This document shows positions 55,308-64,000 of a DNA stretch of 64,000 bases, in pieces. The number at the start of each line of letters is the position of its first letter. Within the stretch, counting starts at the first letter, position 1. The notes beneath the pieces are model-generated. The model was not told the origin of the DNA. It was given only the letters and a program-made list of their open reading frames with translations, and ran no database searches. The position numbers were made by a program, and so were the translations under genes. Origin of the DNA: an uncultured Pelagibacteraceae bacterium (GTDB taxonomy: Bacteria > Pseudomonadota > Alphaproteobacteria > Pelagibacterales > Pelagibacteraceae); NCBI GenBank assembly GCA_902617025.1, contig CACMVB010000001.1, positions 1-64,000 on the forward strand, given 5' to 3'.

Positions 55308-56306
55308 ATGTCTAAAATATTTACATTAATATTATTTTTGAATTTTTTTTTAATTTCAAATGCAAATAGCAATTCTCACTCTTTTGAATTGTGGCTAAAA
55401 AATTTTAAAAAACAAGCGATAGAATCAGGCATCTCAGTAAAGATTGTAAATGATGTAATGAACGATGCAAGATTTTTACCCAAAGTTATTGAGTATGATA
55501 GATTTCAACCTGAATTTTATGAGGATACTTTTACCTATGTTAAAAAAAGAACATCAAGGAAAAAAGTTAGAGAAGGCATTAAGCTTTATAAAAAAGAAAA
55601 AAAAATAATTGATCAAGTTGAAAATTATTTTAAAGTAGAAAAAGAAATCTTACTTGCATTGATGGGTATTGAAACAAATTTTGGAAAGTATTTGGGAAAA
55701 ATGGACATTATTTCATCGTTGGCTACTCTTAGTTACGATAAAAGAAGAAGTGAATTTTTTACAAAAGAACTTCTGATATTACTAAATTTGATAGACAAAA
55801 AAATAATTAATAAGGAAATCTTGTTTGGTTCATGGGCTGGCGCTTTTGGAAACTTTCAATTTATGCCAAGAACAATCAGAAATTATGCAATAGATTTTAA
55901 TAATAATAAACTAATTGAATTAAAAGAGACAGTCGATTCTTTCGCCTCAGCAGCAAACTATCTGAAAAAGATTGGATGGAAAAAAAATCAACCCTGTTTT
56001 TTAAAAGTGGAGTTAAAAGAAAATATTCCTCTAAAATACCTTAATTCTTCAGCTAGAAAAATAATTAATAAGAAAAAAGCTATTTTTTTTAAAAAATATA
56101 TTTCTAACTTCGAAAGTTTAAACATAAATCCAAATCAAACTTCCGCTATAATAATACCTGATAAAGATATAATACCTGGAGCTCAAACTTTAGCACCTGC
56201 TTATATTATATTTGATAACTATGAAAAAATTTTAAGTTGGAATAGATCTTTAAGATTTGCCATCGCTGTTTGCACTTTAAAAGAAAATTTTAAAAATGAA
56301 ATTTAA
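55308..56306 (+). CDS. mltB: lytic murein transglycosylase B-like
   Basis: This 332-residue protein has a signal peptide (~1-22) and an SLT_2 domain with the catalytic Glu in MGIETNFGKYLG (~119-130) and GSWAGAFGNFQFMP (~173-186). It cuts peptidoglycan glycan strands to anhydro ends. No lipobox is evident, so it may be soluble. It begins the wall-enzyme run of this region and overlaps the SPOR lipoprotein start by 11 bp. Confidence 0.93.
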   Translation: MSKIFTLILFLNFFLISNANSNSHSFELWLKNFKKQAIESGISVKIVNDVMNDARFLPKVIEYDRFQPEFYEDTFTYVKKRTSRKKVREGIKLYKKEKKIIDQVENYFKVEKEILLALMGIETNFGKYLGKMDIISSLATLSYDKRRSEFFTKELLILLNLIDKKIINKEILFGSWAGAFGNFQFMPRTIRNYAIDFNNNKLIELKETVDSFASAANYLKKIGWKKNQPCFLKVELKENIPLKYLNSSARKIINKKKAIFFKKYISNFESLNINPNQTSAIIIPDKDIIPGAQTLAPAYIIFDNYEKILSWNRSLRFAIAVCTLKENFKNEI

Positions 56307-57030
56307 TATAATATTTATCTTTATTTTCTTAACTTCATGTACCACCAATGTTACAAAATTAGAAAATAGATCTCCTTACAACTCAAAAGGCTTTGCTTAT
56401 ATTTACAATGACCAAGACTATGAAACAAAAATTATAAACTCTAAACTTGATAATTCAAAAGAACAAGTTTCTGTCTATAATCTAAAAATCAACTCTTTAA
56501 TCAAAATAATTAATCCAAACACTAAAGAATCTTTAACAATTAATAATTACAAAAGAATCCAATATCCAGATTTTTATAAGATTTTGATTACTGAAAAAGT
56601 TGCAGAAAAACTTAGTCTAGATCCTAAATTACCCTTAGTAGAATTAATAGAAATTAAAAAAAATAAATCTTTTGTTGCTGAAAAAGCAGAGATTTTCAAT
56701 GAAGAAAAAAAAATTTCATCTAATGCACCAGTTACATCAGTACAAATATCAAATATTTCAAAAAATAATCCCTCAAAAAAAAATATAGAAAATGAATTTT
56801 ATATTGTAATTGGAACTTTTTTCTCATTTGAAACTGCTGAATTTTTAATAAAAAGAATCAAAAAGAAAATACCTATATATGATATAAAGAAATTAAAAAT
56901 TGTAAAAAAAAGTAGTAAAGAAATTAAGCTTTTATCAGGACCTTATAACTCTATTAATTTAATGAAAAATGATTACATTTATTTAAAAAATTTTGGTTTT
57001 GAAGAATTGGATATTTCAACTGATGAATAA
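56296..57030 (+). CDS. rlpA: RlpA-like SPOR-domain lipoprotein
   Basis: This 244-residue protein has a lipobox-like LTSC (Cys15) and a middle region (~30-110) placed where RlpA carries its double-psi barrel, though diverged. A C-terminal SPOR domain (~165-240) opens with FYIVIGTFFSFETAEFL and binds denuded glycans at the septum. In alphaproteobacteria rlpA lies exactly between mltB and the dac gene. The catalytic Asp of RlpA could not be located with confidence, so it may be structural only. Confidence 0.75.
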   Translation: MKFNIIFIFIFLTSCTTNVTKLENRSPYNSKGFAYIYNDQDYETKIINSKLDNSKEQVSVYNLKINSLIKIINPNTKESLTINNYKRIQYPDFYKILITEKVAEKLSLDPKLPLVELIEIKKNKSFVAEKAEIFNEEKKISSNAPVTSVQISNISKNNPSKKNIENEFYIVIGTFFSFETAEFLIKRIKKKIPIYDIKKLKIVKKSSKEIKLLSGPYNSINLMKNDYIYLKNFGFEELDISTDE

Positions 57031-58171
57031 ATTTATTTTTTTAATAATAGTATATTTAAGTCTATTTAATGTCTTATATGCTACGCCAAATCTAAATGCT
57101 CGTACAGCTATACTGGTTGACTATGATTCAGACAAAGTTCTTTATGAGATGGATCCTGACTCCCAAATATATCCTGCATCAATGACAAAAATTATGACTT
57201 CAATTGTTGCTTTTGATCTCTTAAAAAAGAATAAACTCTCACTTGATGATATGTTTGTCGTATCTGAAAATGCATGGCGATTATCTCAAAGCGGTTATTC
57301 ATCAATGTTCATTATGATAAACGATCAAGTATCAGTGGAAGATTTATTAAAAGGAATTATAATCGCTTCAGGGAATGATGCTTGTGTTGCACTGGCTGAA
57401 GGTATCGCTGGTTCAGAGGAAAACTTTGCGGAAATGATGAATGAAAAAGCAGAAGAAATAGGTATGTATTCAACTAATTTTACTAATTCATCTGGTATTA
57501 ATGATCCTGATAATATTTCAACAGTTAGAGACATTGCAATTATGTCTAAATACTTAATAAAAAATTACCCTGATTATTATGAAATGTTTAAAGAAAAAAC
57601 TTTCACGTGGGATAGAACAGGCGGTGAGCCCATTAAACAAGGGAATAGAAATCCGTTGTTATACAAAAATATAGGAGTTGACGGAGTTAAAACTGGTTAT
57701 TTGGCTGTAGAAAAATACTCACTAGCAAGCTCTATGAAAAAAAATGAAAGACGATTAATAGCTGTTGTTTCTGGCTTTCCCACAAAAAATTTGAGAAGTT
57801 CTGACTCCTTAAAATTATTAAATTGGGGCTTTAGAAACACAAGCACTTTTGAGATATCAAAGAAAGACATCTCTGAATTCGAGTTAGACACCTGGTTGGG
57901 TAAAAAAAGTAAAATTAAGGCAGTGACGAAGGAAGATTTTTACATAACTATTAACAAAAAGGATATAAGAAATTTAAAAGTAATATTGCAATATGAAGGT
58001 CCTGTAATTGCTCCAGTTGAAAAAGGAAAAAAAATTGCCAATTTAATTATTTCAAATAAAGATGAAAATATTAAAACCTTACCTTTATATGCTGCGGAGG
58101 ATTTAAAAAAGGTTAATTTTTTTAAAAGCCTAATAACATCCATTAATTATTTAATTTGGGGTGATGTATAA
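57023..58171 (+). CDS. dacC: D-alanyl-D-alanine carboxypeptidase (penicillin-binding protein)
   Basis: The start is the ATG that begins a signal peptide (~1-21), giving 382 residues; an upstream TTG would bury it. The serine motifs are YPASMTKIM (SxxK, ~52-60), ASGND (SxN, ~110-114) and VKTGYL (KTG, ~215-220). A C-terminal PBP5-like domain and an amphipathic tail (LITSINYLIW) suggest membrane attachment. It trims the terminal D-Ala of stem peptides. Confidence 0.93.
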   Translation: MNKFIFLIIVYLSLFNVLYATPNLNARTAILVDYDSDKVLYEMDPDSQIYPASMTKIMTSIVAFDLLKKNKLSLDDMFVVSENAWRLSQSGYSSMFIMINDQVSVEDLLKGIIIASGNDACVALAEGIAGSEENFAEMMNEKAEEIGMYSTNFTNSSGINDPDNISTVRDIAIMSKYLIKNYPDYYEMFKEKTFTWDRTGGEPIKQGNRNPLLYKNIGVDGVKTGYLAVEKYSLASSMKKNERRLIAVVSGFPTKNLRSSDSLKLLNWGFRNTSTFEISKKDISEFELDTWLGKKSKIKAVTKEDFYITINKKDIRNLKVILQYEGPVIAPVEKGKKIANLIISNKDENIKTLPLYAAEDLKKVNFFKSLITSINYLIWGDV

Positions 58172-58817
58172 AAAAAAACCTTTCTTTATTGTTTTTGAAG
58201 GCATTGAAGGGTGTGGAAAATCATTTCAAAGTAAAAGATTATTTAAGAATTTAAAAAAAAATAAAATTCAATCAATTATTACAAGGGAACCAGGTGGAAC
58301 TAAAAGTGCAGAATTAATAAGAAAACTTATTTTAAGTGATTATTTTCAAAAATCGAGCAAAGATAAATTCGATAAGTATACAGATACATTGTTGTACTTA
58401 GCCGCAAGAAATGAGCATGTAAAAGAGAAGATAAAACCTGCTCTCAAAAAAAAAATGGTAGTTATTTGTGATAGATTTATAGACTCTACAATAGCTTATC
58501 AAGTTTATGGTAAAAAAGTTAATTATACCTTTATAAATAACATTCATAAGACTATCTTGGGAAACCTGAAACCAAATATCGTATTTGTCCTTAAAGTTTC
58601 ATCAAAATCATCTACGCAAAGATTAAGAAAGAGAAAGTCTAAAAACAGATACGACAATTTTTCAAGCTCGTTTTATAAAAAAGCTCAAAAATCCTTTATA
58701 AAAATAGCAAATAAAAAGAAAAATTATTATGTTTTAGACTCTTCAAAAAATACAAATACGCTAGAGAAGAAAATATTAGATATAACTTTGAATAAACTAA
58801 AAAAAGATGAATTTTAA
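58164..58817 (+). CDS. tmk: thymidylate kinase
   Basis: The ATG 3 bp after an in-frame GTG is used, giving 217 residues; it overlaps dacC by 8 bp. The P-loop is EGIEGCGKSFQSKRL, with TREPGGTKSAE (~37-47) and VICDRFIDSTIAYQ (~99-112). It phosphorylates dTMP for DNA synthesis. holB follows with an 11-bp overlap, a pairing seen widely in bacteria. Confidence 0.95.
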   Translation: MYKKKPFFIVFEGIEGCGKSFQSKRLFKNLKKNKIQSIITREPGGTKSAELIRKLILSDYFQKSSKDKFDKYTDTLLYLAARNEHVKEKIKPALKKKMVVICDRFIDSTIAYQVYGKKVNYTFINNIHKTILGNLKPNIVFVLKVSSKSSTQRLRKRKSKNRYDNFSSSFYKKAQKSFIKIANKKKNYYVLDSSKNTNTLEKKILDITLNKLKKDEF

Positions 58818-59730
58818 AAATTACTTTAATCCCAAAAAAACAATGCGTTTAGTTGGACTCTATGAAAAGTTTAACTTTTTTAAAAAATTAATTTTAGAGG
58901 AGAAATTTCCACAAGCCTTAATTTTCTCAGGTGATAAAGGTCTCGGGAAATCTACTCTTATATTTCATTTAATGTATTATTATTTTGATAAACAAAACTA
59001 TGATGAAAAAAATAATTTAGTAATTAAAGAAAACAACATATTTAAACAAATAAATGAAAATTTATATCCTGGTATTATTTACTTAGATGGGTCTAAACTA
59101 AAAAATATTAAAATTGATGATGTAAGAAATTTAAGAAATGACTTATTAAAAACCCCTTTTACTAAAAAAAGATTTATAATTTTAGATGATGTAGAGCTAT
59201 TTAATACAAATAGTTTAAACGCTTTATTAAAAGTCATAGAGGAACCAAGAAAAAATAATTATTTTATACTTATTAATAATCAAACAAAACCTATTTTAGC
59301 GACTATTAAATCAAGATGTTTAGAAATTAAATTGATTATGAGCGATAATAAAAAAAAACAAATTACAAACACATTGCTTAATTACTTTAATCTTGAGGAG
59401 ATTTTAGACCAAAACTTAATTACTGTTTCTCCCGGTAACTTTCTAAGAATAAATTATTTCTTTGTTGAAAAAAAAATTGATATTGAAGGTGACCCAATAT
59501 CAAATCTCTCAAAAATCTTGAATTTATATAAAAAAGAAAAAGATATTTTTTATCGTGATTTATTATTGTTTTTCGCAGATTATTACTTAATAATTAATAA
59601 ATCTGGAAAAACTTCTAATAAGAAAAAATTTATTGAAAATAGATCTTTTGTCGTTAAAAATATTAATGATTTTTTTTTATATAACCTAAGCCAAAATACT
59701 TTGTTAAATTCTTTAGAGGATAGTTTTTAA
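58807..59730 (+). CDS. holB: DNA polymerase III delta' subunit
   Basis: This 307-residue clamp-loader subunit has GDKGLGKST (~38-46, P-loop-like), DDVELFNTNSLNALLKVIEEP (~116-136) and ATIKSRCLEIKL (sensor and SRC motif). It helps load the sliding clamp. The zinc-module cysteines seen in longer relatives are absent. It directly abuts metG. Confidence 0.87.
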   Translation: MNFKNYFNPKKTMRLVGLYEKFNFFKKLILEEKFPQALIFSGDKGLGKSTLIFHLMYYYFDKQNYDEKNNLVIKENNIFKQINENLYPGIIYLDGSKLKNIKIDDVRNLRNDLLKTPFTKKRFIILDDVELFNTNSLNALLKVIEEPRKNNYFILINNQTKPILATIKSRCLEIKLIMSDNKKKQITNTLLNYFNLEEILDQNLITVSPGNFLRINYFFVEKKIDIEGDPISNLSKILNLYKKEKDIFYRDLLLFFADYYLIINKSGKTSNKKKFIENRSFVVKNINDFFLYNLSQNTLLNSLEDSF

Positions 59731-61269
59731 ATGAGTAAAAATTTTTATATTACGACACCAATTTATTACCCATCAGGTAAACCGCATATGGGACACGCAT
59801 ACTCAAGTATTATTGCTGACATATTTGCGCGATTTAAAAGATTGGAGGGATATAACGTTTTATTTTTAACAGGCACAGATGAGCATGGCCAAAAAATTCA
59901 AAAAGAGGCTTTAAAAAACAATAAGAGTCCTAGAGAATTTTGTGACGAAATCTCTGAAACGTTTAGGTCATTGACAAAAATATTAAACCTGACAAATGAT
60001 GACTTTATTAGAACTACAGAACCTAGACATTTTAATTCTGTTAAAGAAATATGGAATAGATTAATCAAGTCAGGAGATATTTATCTTGATAAATATAGTG
60101 GCTGGTATTCAGTTTCAGATGAGGCCTATTATGATGAAAGTGAAATAGAAGATAAAAATGGAAAAAAAATTTCTAAAATATCCGGTTCACTAGTAGAATG
60201 GGTAGAGGAAGAATCTTTTTTTTTTAAGTTATCAGCTTTTCAAAAAAGATTATTAGATTATTACGATAAAAAACAAGATTTTATTCACCCCAAATCTAGA
60301 AAAAATGAAGTTGTAAGTTTTGTAAAGAAAGGCTTAAAAGATTTGTCAATAAGCAGAACATCTTTTTCATGGGGAATACCTGTTCCTGATAATAAAAAAC
60401 ATGTTATTTATGTTTGGCTAGATGCATTAACAAACTACTTAAGTGCACTTAATTTCCCTGATCTTAATGACAATAAATATAAATCTTTCTGGCCTGCTGA
60501 TGTACATATTATTGGAAAAGATATTTTAAGATTTCATGCAGTATATTGGCCAGCTTTTTTATTAGCCGCTAATTTACCTCTTCCAAAAAAAATTTTTGGT
60601 CATGGATGGATTCTTTCTGATGAAAAAAAAATGTCTAAATCATTAGGTAATATTTTAGACCCGATTGAAATTATTAAAAATTATGGAATTGATCAATTAA
60701 GATATTATTTAATTAAAGAAGTTTCATTAGGAAATGACGGAAGTATTTCATTGGAAAATCTTAACAACTGTATCAATAATGACCTTGCAAATAATTATGG
60801 TAATTTGTGTCAAAGAGTTTTTTCATTTATAAAAAAAAATTGTAACAACAAAATTCCAAAAGCTAGTAATTTTAAAGAAGAGGATAAAAAATTAATAAAT
60901 AACATTAAAGAGAATGTGCCAAAACTTATCGATCTAATTAATAATCAAAATTTAAATGAATATATTAAAATAGTAGTTGATTTTTCTTTCGAAGCAAATA
61001 AGTATTTCAACGACTCTGAGCCCTGGACTTTAAAAAAAAAGGATCAAGAACGAATGAACACTATTTTAAATACTATAGTTGAGCAAATTAAAAATATATC
61101 TATTTTATTAAATCCAATCATACCAATTTCATCTGAAAAAGTTTTAGGATCAATCAATATTTCTAAAAAAGATATTACAATTGAAAATATTAATAAAAAT
61201 ATTTTAGATAACAATAAAGAATTAAAAAATTTAGATATTCTATTTAAAAAAGTTGAAAATGATAATTGA
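59731..61269 (+). CDS. metG: methionyl-tRNA synthetase
   Basis: This 512-residue class I enzyme has the HIGH motif in PSGKPHMGHAYSS (~11-23), the GTDEHGQK motif and the KMSKS sequence KKMSKSLGNI (~297-306). The connective domain lacks a zinc knuckle (SDEAYYDE where other forms have Cys), as is usual for alphaproteobacterial MetG. No C-terminal dimerisation domain is present. It overlaps tatD by 11 bp. Confidence 0.96.
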   Translation: MSKNFYITTPIYYPSGKPHMGHAYSSIIADIFARFKRLEGYNVLFLTGTDEHGQKIQKEALKNNKSPREFCDEISETFRSLTKILNLTNDDFIRTTEPRHFNSVKEIWNRLIKSGDIYLDKYSGWYSVSDEAYYDESEIEDKNGKKISKISGSLVEWVEEESFFFKLSAFQKRLLDYYDKKQDFIHPKSRKNEVVSFVKKGLKDLSISRTSFSWGIPVPDNKKHVIYVWLDALTNYLSALNFPDLNDNKYKSFWPADVHIIGKDILRFHAVYWPAFLLAANLPLPKKIFGHGWILSDEKKMSKSLGNILDPIEIIKNYGIDQLRYYLIKEVSLGNDGSISLENLNNCINNDLANNYGNLCQRVFSFIKKNCNNKIPKASNFKEEDKKLINNIKENVPKLIDLINNQNLNEYIKIVVDFSFEANKYFNDSEPWTLKKKDQERMNTILNTIVEQIKNISILLNPIIPISSEKVLGSINISKKDITIENINKNILDNNKELKNLDILFKKVENDN

Positions 61270-62035
61270 TTCTCATTGCCATTTAACTTATGAGCCGATG
61301 TCAAAGTCTCTACGTGAAACTATTGATCGTGCTAACAGAGATGGAGTTAAGTACATGCTTACTATTTCTACTGAAGATAAAAGTTTTAACAAAATACTTA
61401 ATATTTTAAAAGAACACAAAAGTGTTTATGGTACATATGGTATCCATCCTCATGAAGCTAAATTACACCAAAATATTAAAAAAGCTGACATAGTAAATAA
61501 AGTCAATCAAAGTAAAAAAATTATTGGTATTGGTGAAACAGGTTTAGATTTTTATTACAATCATTCTGAAAAAAAAGTTCAAATAAAATCTTTTGAAGAA
61601 CATATATTGGCCGCACAAGAAAAAAATTTACCACTTATAGTTCATACTAGATCAGCAGAAAAGGATACTTACGAGATATTAAAAAATTATTTAAGTAAAA
61701 AAGATATCAAAATACTTATTCATTGTTTTACTGGATCAAAAGATTTTGCTTTTAAATTGTTAGATTTAGGTGCTTTTATTTCTGCAAGTGGTGTAGTCAC
61801 CTTTAAAAAATCTCAAGAGCTAGCTCTTACATTTAAAAAAATACCTAATGACAAAATATTGGTTGAAACTGACTCACCGTACCTTGCCCCGGTACCTCTA
61901 AGAGGTAAATCAAATGAGCCTAGCTACATAATTCATACAGTAAAATTTCTTTCACAACTTAAAGGATTGTCATTTGAAGAATTCTCAAAAATTACAACTA
62001 ATAATTTTTTTAGTTTATTTGGTAAATTAAATTGA
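61259..62035 (+). CDS. tatD: TatD-family metal-dependent hydrolase/DNase
   Basis: The start is the ATG before IIDSHCHL, giving 258 residues. Metal ligands are in DSHCHL (HxH), GIGETGLDFYY (Glu), PLIVHTR, HCFTGS and ETDSPYLAP. The family has 3'-5' exonuclease or DNase activity. It is part of the metG-tatD-MBL run common to many bacteria. Confidence 0.93.
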   Translation: MIIDSHCHLTYEPMSKSLRETIDRANRDGVKYMLTISTEDKSFNKILNILKEHKSVYGTYGIHPHEAKLHQNIKKADIVNKVNQSKKIIGIGETGLDFYYNHSEKKVQIKSFEEHILAAQEKNLPLIVHTRSAEKDTYEILKNYLSKKDIKILIHCFTGSKDFAFKLLDLGAFISASGVVTFKKSQELALTFKKIPNDKILVETDSPYLAPVPLRGKSNEPSYIIHTVKFLSQLKGLSFEEFSKITTNNFFSLFGKLN

Positions 62036-62799
62036 AAAACAAATTTACGATTTTAGGCTGTGGTAGTTCATTAGGGTCACCATGGATAACTAACTATAGA
62101 GGAAATCTAAGAGGCACATCTAAAAATTTGAGGACAAGATGTTGTGCTCATATCCAAAAAGGAAACTTGTCAGTTCTAATAGACACCTCTCCTGACATTA
62201 AGCAGCAATTTTTAAAAAATAAAATAAGAAATCTTGACTGTATTTTGTATACGCATGAGCATGCAGATCAGACAGCGGGAATATTTGAAATGAGACCTTT
62301 TTATTGGAAAAACAAATCAAAAATTCCCATTTACGGTAGCCCTAAAACAATACAAGCGTTAAAGAGTTCTTATAGCTTTTGTTTTGTTGAAAAGCATGGC
62401 TATAAACCAATTATGAAAGCTAAGGTGATAAAAAAAAATTTTTTTATTTTTAAAAATAATATTAAATTATTTGTTAAAGCTTTTGATGTTAATCATGGAT
62501 TGATAAAATCAACTGCATATGTAATTGATAAAATTGCTTACATAAGTGATTGCAATGGTATACCAGTAAAAAATTTCAAGCATCTTAAAAATCTTAATTA
62601 CCTAATTTTAGATTGTTTAAAAATAGATAAACATCCATCTCATTTTTCTTTAGCTCAAGCTTTAAATCTTATAAATTTAATAAAACCTAAAAAGGCTATT
62701 CTAACTAACTTGCATACTGATTTGGATTATTATGAATTAAAAAAAAAATTACCTAGAAATATTATTCCAGCTTATGATGGATTAAGCTTAAGTTATTAA
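62032..62799 (+). CDS. MBL-fold metallohydrolase with HxHxDQ motif
   Basis: This 255-residue protein starts at a TTG that overlaps the tatD stop (TTGA); no ATG fits the domain. It has LGCGSSLGSPWITN, the metal motif THEHADQTAG (HxHxDQ rather than HxHxDH), VNHGLIKSTAYV and SDCNGIP. It resembles the PhnP/RNase Z-like group encoded after tatD in alphaproteobacteria. The Gln in place of a metal His may alter the zinc site. Substrate is unknown. Confidence 0.82.
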   Translation: MKNKFTILGCGSSLGSPWITNYRGNLRGTSKNLRTRCCAHIQKGNLSVLIDTSPDIKQQFLKNKIRNLDCILYTHEHADQTAGIFEMRPFYWKNKSKIPIYGSPKTIQALKSSYSFCFVEKHGYKPIMKAKVIKKNFFIFKNNIKLFVKAFDVNHGLIKSTAYVIDKIAYISDCNGIPVKNFKHLKNLNYLILDCLKIDKHPSHFSLAQALNLINLIKPKKAILTNLHTDLDYYELKKKLPRNIIPAYDGLSLSY

Positions 62800-63332
62800 A
62801 TCAATTCTTCAATTTTTTTTAAGAATTTTTTAGATGTAGGCTTTGTTATTGATGAAAATGTTTCGGCAATTTTTCCGTCTTTTCCAATTATAATTTTATG
62901 AAAATTCCATTTAGGAATAGCGCCAATTCCATAGTCTTTTCTGGCCCATTTATAAAATGGATGAGAATTATTTCCAATTACACTAATTTTTTCTGTCATT
63001 GGAAAAGTTATTCCAAAGTTTGTTTCACAAAAATCCTTAATTTCTTTATTACTGCCTGGTTCTTGCCTAAAATTATTAGTTGGGACGCCTAAAATAACTA
63101 AATTTTTGCTTTTATATTCAGACCATAATGTTTGAAGATCTTCATATTGGGGTGTGTAGCCGCATCTACTTGCAACATTAACTACTACAATTACCTTTCC
63201 TTTAAACTGACTTAATTTAATTAAATTCCCATCTATGCTATTGAATTCGTAATCGTAAGCGGTACCATTGTTCCCAGCTATAACTTTTGAAAAAAAACCG
63301 AACATAAACAAAATAATGAATATTTTTTTCAT
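62796..63332 (-). CDS. periplasmic glutathione peroxidase-like
   Basis: This 178-residue protein has a signal peptide (~1-19), then a thioredoxin-like fold with the active Cys in NVASRCGYTPQYEDLQ, a Gln in the same motif, and Trp in PKWNFHKI. It removes peroxides; with Cys instead of Sec, thioredoxin may be the donor. A secreted location means glutathione may not be the physiological reductant. It converges with the MBL gene, overlapping 4 bp. Confidence 0.9.
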   Translation of the reverse strand: MKKIFIILFMFGFFSKVIAGNNGTAYDYEFNSIDGNLIKLSQFKGKVIVVVNVASRCGYTPQYEDLQTLWSEYKSKNLVILGVPTNNFRQEPGSNKEIKDFCETNFGITFPMTEKISVIGNNSHPFYKWARKDYGIGAIPKWNFHKIIIGKDGKIAETFSSITKPTSKKFLKKIEELI

Positions 63333-63730
63333 AATTTTAATGCTTTTAATACTGCATCAATTGGCAAAAATATACATTTAAATCTATTAAAATTGTCGCG
63401 ATTTAATAGTTTTTCGAAATCAGATAACCTCTTAGGGATTTTTACATTTTTTTTAATTGATATTTTTTTTAAGGTCATTAAATCATCTTTAACATCTTTT
63501 AATTTAACGTTTTTTATTTTTCTCGATATAAGACTTGCTGAAGCCTCGCAATATACACAGGACTCAGTTTCGTATTTCATTGAACTTATTTTTTTTTTAT
63601 TTGCTATTAGCTCTAAGGTAATTTTGTCTCCACAAGTTGAGTTTTTTAATGATATTTTATGTGAGAATTTATTTTCCAGACCTACATTTGATGTATTGGA
63701 AGCTAATTTGATAACGTCTTTATTGATCAT
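63329..63730 (-). CDS. SufU/IscU-like iron-sulfur scaffold protein
   Basis: This 133-residue protein has the three scaffold cysteines: Cys in STCGDKI (~31-37), the SCVYCEASASL segment (~57-67) and RFKCIFLPIDAVLKAL near the C-terminus. This matches the IscU/SufU/NifU-N fold used for sulfur relay or cluster assembly. It is co-directional with the peroxidase gene (ATGA-type overlap) and with nhaA upstream. Whether it builds clusters or only relays sulfur is unclear. Confidence 0.82.
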   Translation of the reverse strand: MINKDVIKLASNTSNVGLENKFSHKISLKNSTCGDKITLELIANKKKISSMKYETESCVYCEASASLISRKIKNVKLKDVKDDLMTLKKISIKKNVKIPKRLSDFEKLLNRDNFNRFKCIFLPIDAVLKALKL

Positions 63731-64000
63731 CTTTTAGAAGAGAGCAATAGTAAGAAATACCCGAAGAGGGTAGAGAGAAGAGATCCAGTTAACACTCCAA
63801 TTTTAACTCCATCCATATATTCTAAATTATTTACAAAAGCTAAATTTCCTACAAATAAACTCATTGTAAAACCAATACCTGTTAATATTGAAACTCCATA
63901 AAGAGCTAACCAAGTAGAACCAGATGGTTTATCGGCAAATTTAAGCTTAACAGATATATAAGAGAGGGCAAAAACACCAATTTGTTTTCCAAAAAAAAGA
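63727..64000 (-). CDS. nhaA: Na+/H+ antiporter NhaA, C-terminal part (start outside window)
   Basis: The minus strand is open from the window edge to a TGA at 63727-63729. The ~90 visible residues include the NhaA hallmark FFGKQIGVFAL at the start, STWLALYGVSILTGIGFTMSLFVGNLAF in two adjoining blocks and a last membrane helix ending in SSKR. NhaA exchanges Na+ for H+. Its stop overlaps the scaffold gene ATG. Confidence 0.92.
   Translation of the reverse strand, partial: LFFGKQIGVFALSYISVKLKFADKPSGSTWLALYGVSILTGIGFTMSLFVGNLAFVNNLEYMDGVKIGVLTGSLLSTLFGYFLLLLSSKR

Overview
The window looks like a chromosome segment from a SAR11-clade alphaproteobacterium (Pelagibacterales, 'Candidatus Pelagibacter' type). 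The reasons are very AT-rich DNA, extremely short spacers, many TAATG and ATGA start/stop overlaps, short proteins rich in Lys/Asn/Ile, and alphaproteobacterial gene orders (argS-small membrane protein-nagZ-scpA-scpB-tatABC-serS; mltB-SPOR lipoprotein-dac-tmk-holB-metG-tatD-MBL; recG next to sdhE and DUF502). This is inference from the sequence; no database search was possible.

Layout. 1-5.6 kb: the end of a phosphofructokinase gene, an MhpD/FAH-type hydratase, a small membrane protein, and a ferric-iron ABC importer (fbpABC-like) preceded by two near-consensus Fur boxes. 5.6-7.7 kb: tRNA-Arg, galE-like epimerase, zapE-like ATPase. 7.8-12.1 kb: general L-amino-acid ABC transporter (aapJQMP), with a strong hairpin between the binding protein and permease genes. 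12.1-14.4 kb: cysteine synthase-like gene, a secreted DUF6134-like protein, an XRE regulator, tRNA-Asn. 14.4-18.5 kb: a compact element between two perfect 45-bp direct repeats of the tRNA-Cys 3' half. It carries a secreted thermonuclease-like gene and a tightly coupled three-gene operon (TerB-like protein plus two coiled-coil membrane proteins), and has no integrase. 18.5-24.8 kb: a sugar-type ABC transporter (divergent ATPase, binding protein, two unusual permeases) ending in a GH63/MGH1-like glycosidase. 24.8-31.5 kb: valS, ilvD, manC-like, xthA, erpA-like. 31.5-42.3 kb: dgt, argS, nagZ, scpAB, tatABC, serS, yajC, secDF. 42.3-51.2 kb: PuuD/DUF989-like membrane protein, uvrA, ssb, gyrA, coaD, cyclophilin, tgt, tRNA-Lys. 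51.2-64 kb: M48 protease with a Tat-like lipoprotein signal, a 25-codon membrane microORF, DUF502, recG, sdhE, tRNA-Ser, the cell-wall/replication run mltB to the MBL hydrolase, a periplasmic glutathione peroxidase, a SufU/IscU-like scaffold and the C-terminus of NhaA.

The most interesting region is 14.4-18.5 kb. The repeat pair and paired ACC(A/G)GTCCCT motifs at both ends look like att core and arm sites of a tyrosine-recombinase element mobilised in trans. Its TerB/coiled-coil membrane operon matches no system I can name. Other points: a Tgt lacking three of the four expected zinc ligands, an MBL-fold enzyme with HxHxDQ instead of HxHxDH, sugar permeases with extra domains, and hairpins at the binding-protein/permease junction in two transporters. 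No gene-free stretch exceeds 300 bases once tRNAs and att sites are counted; no rRNA, CRISPR array, IS element or replication origin was seen.
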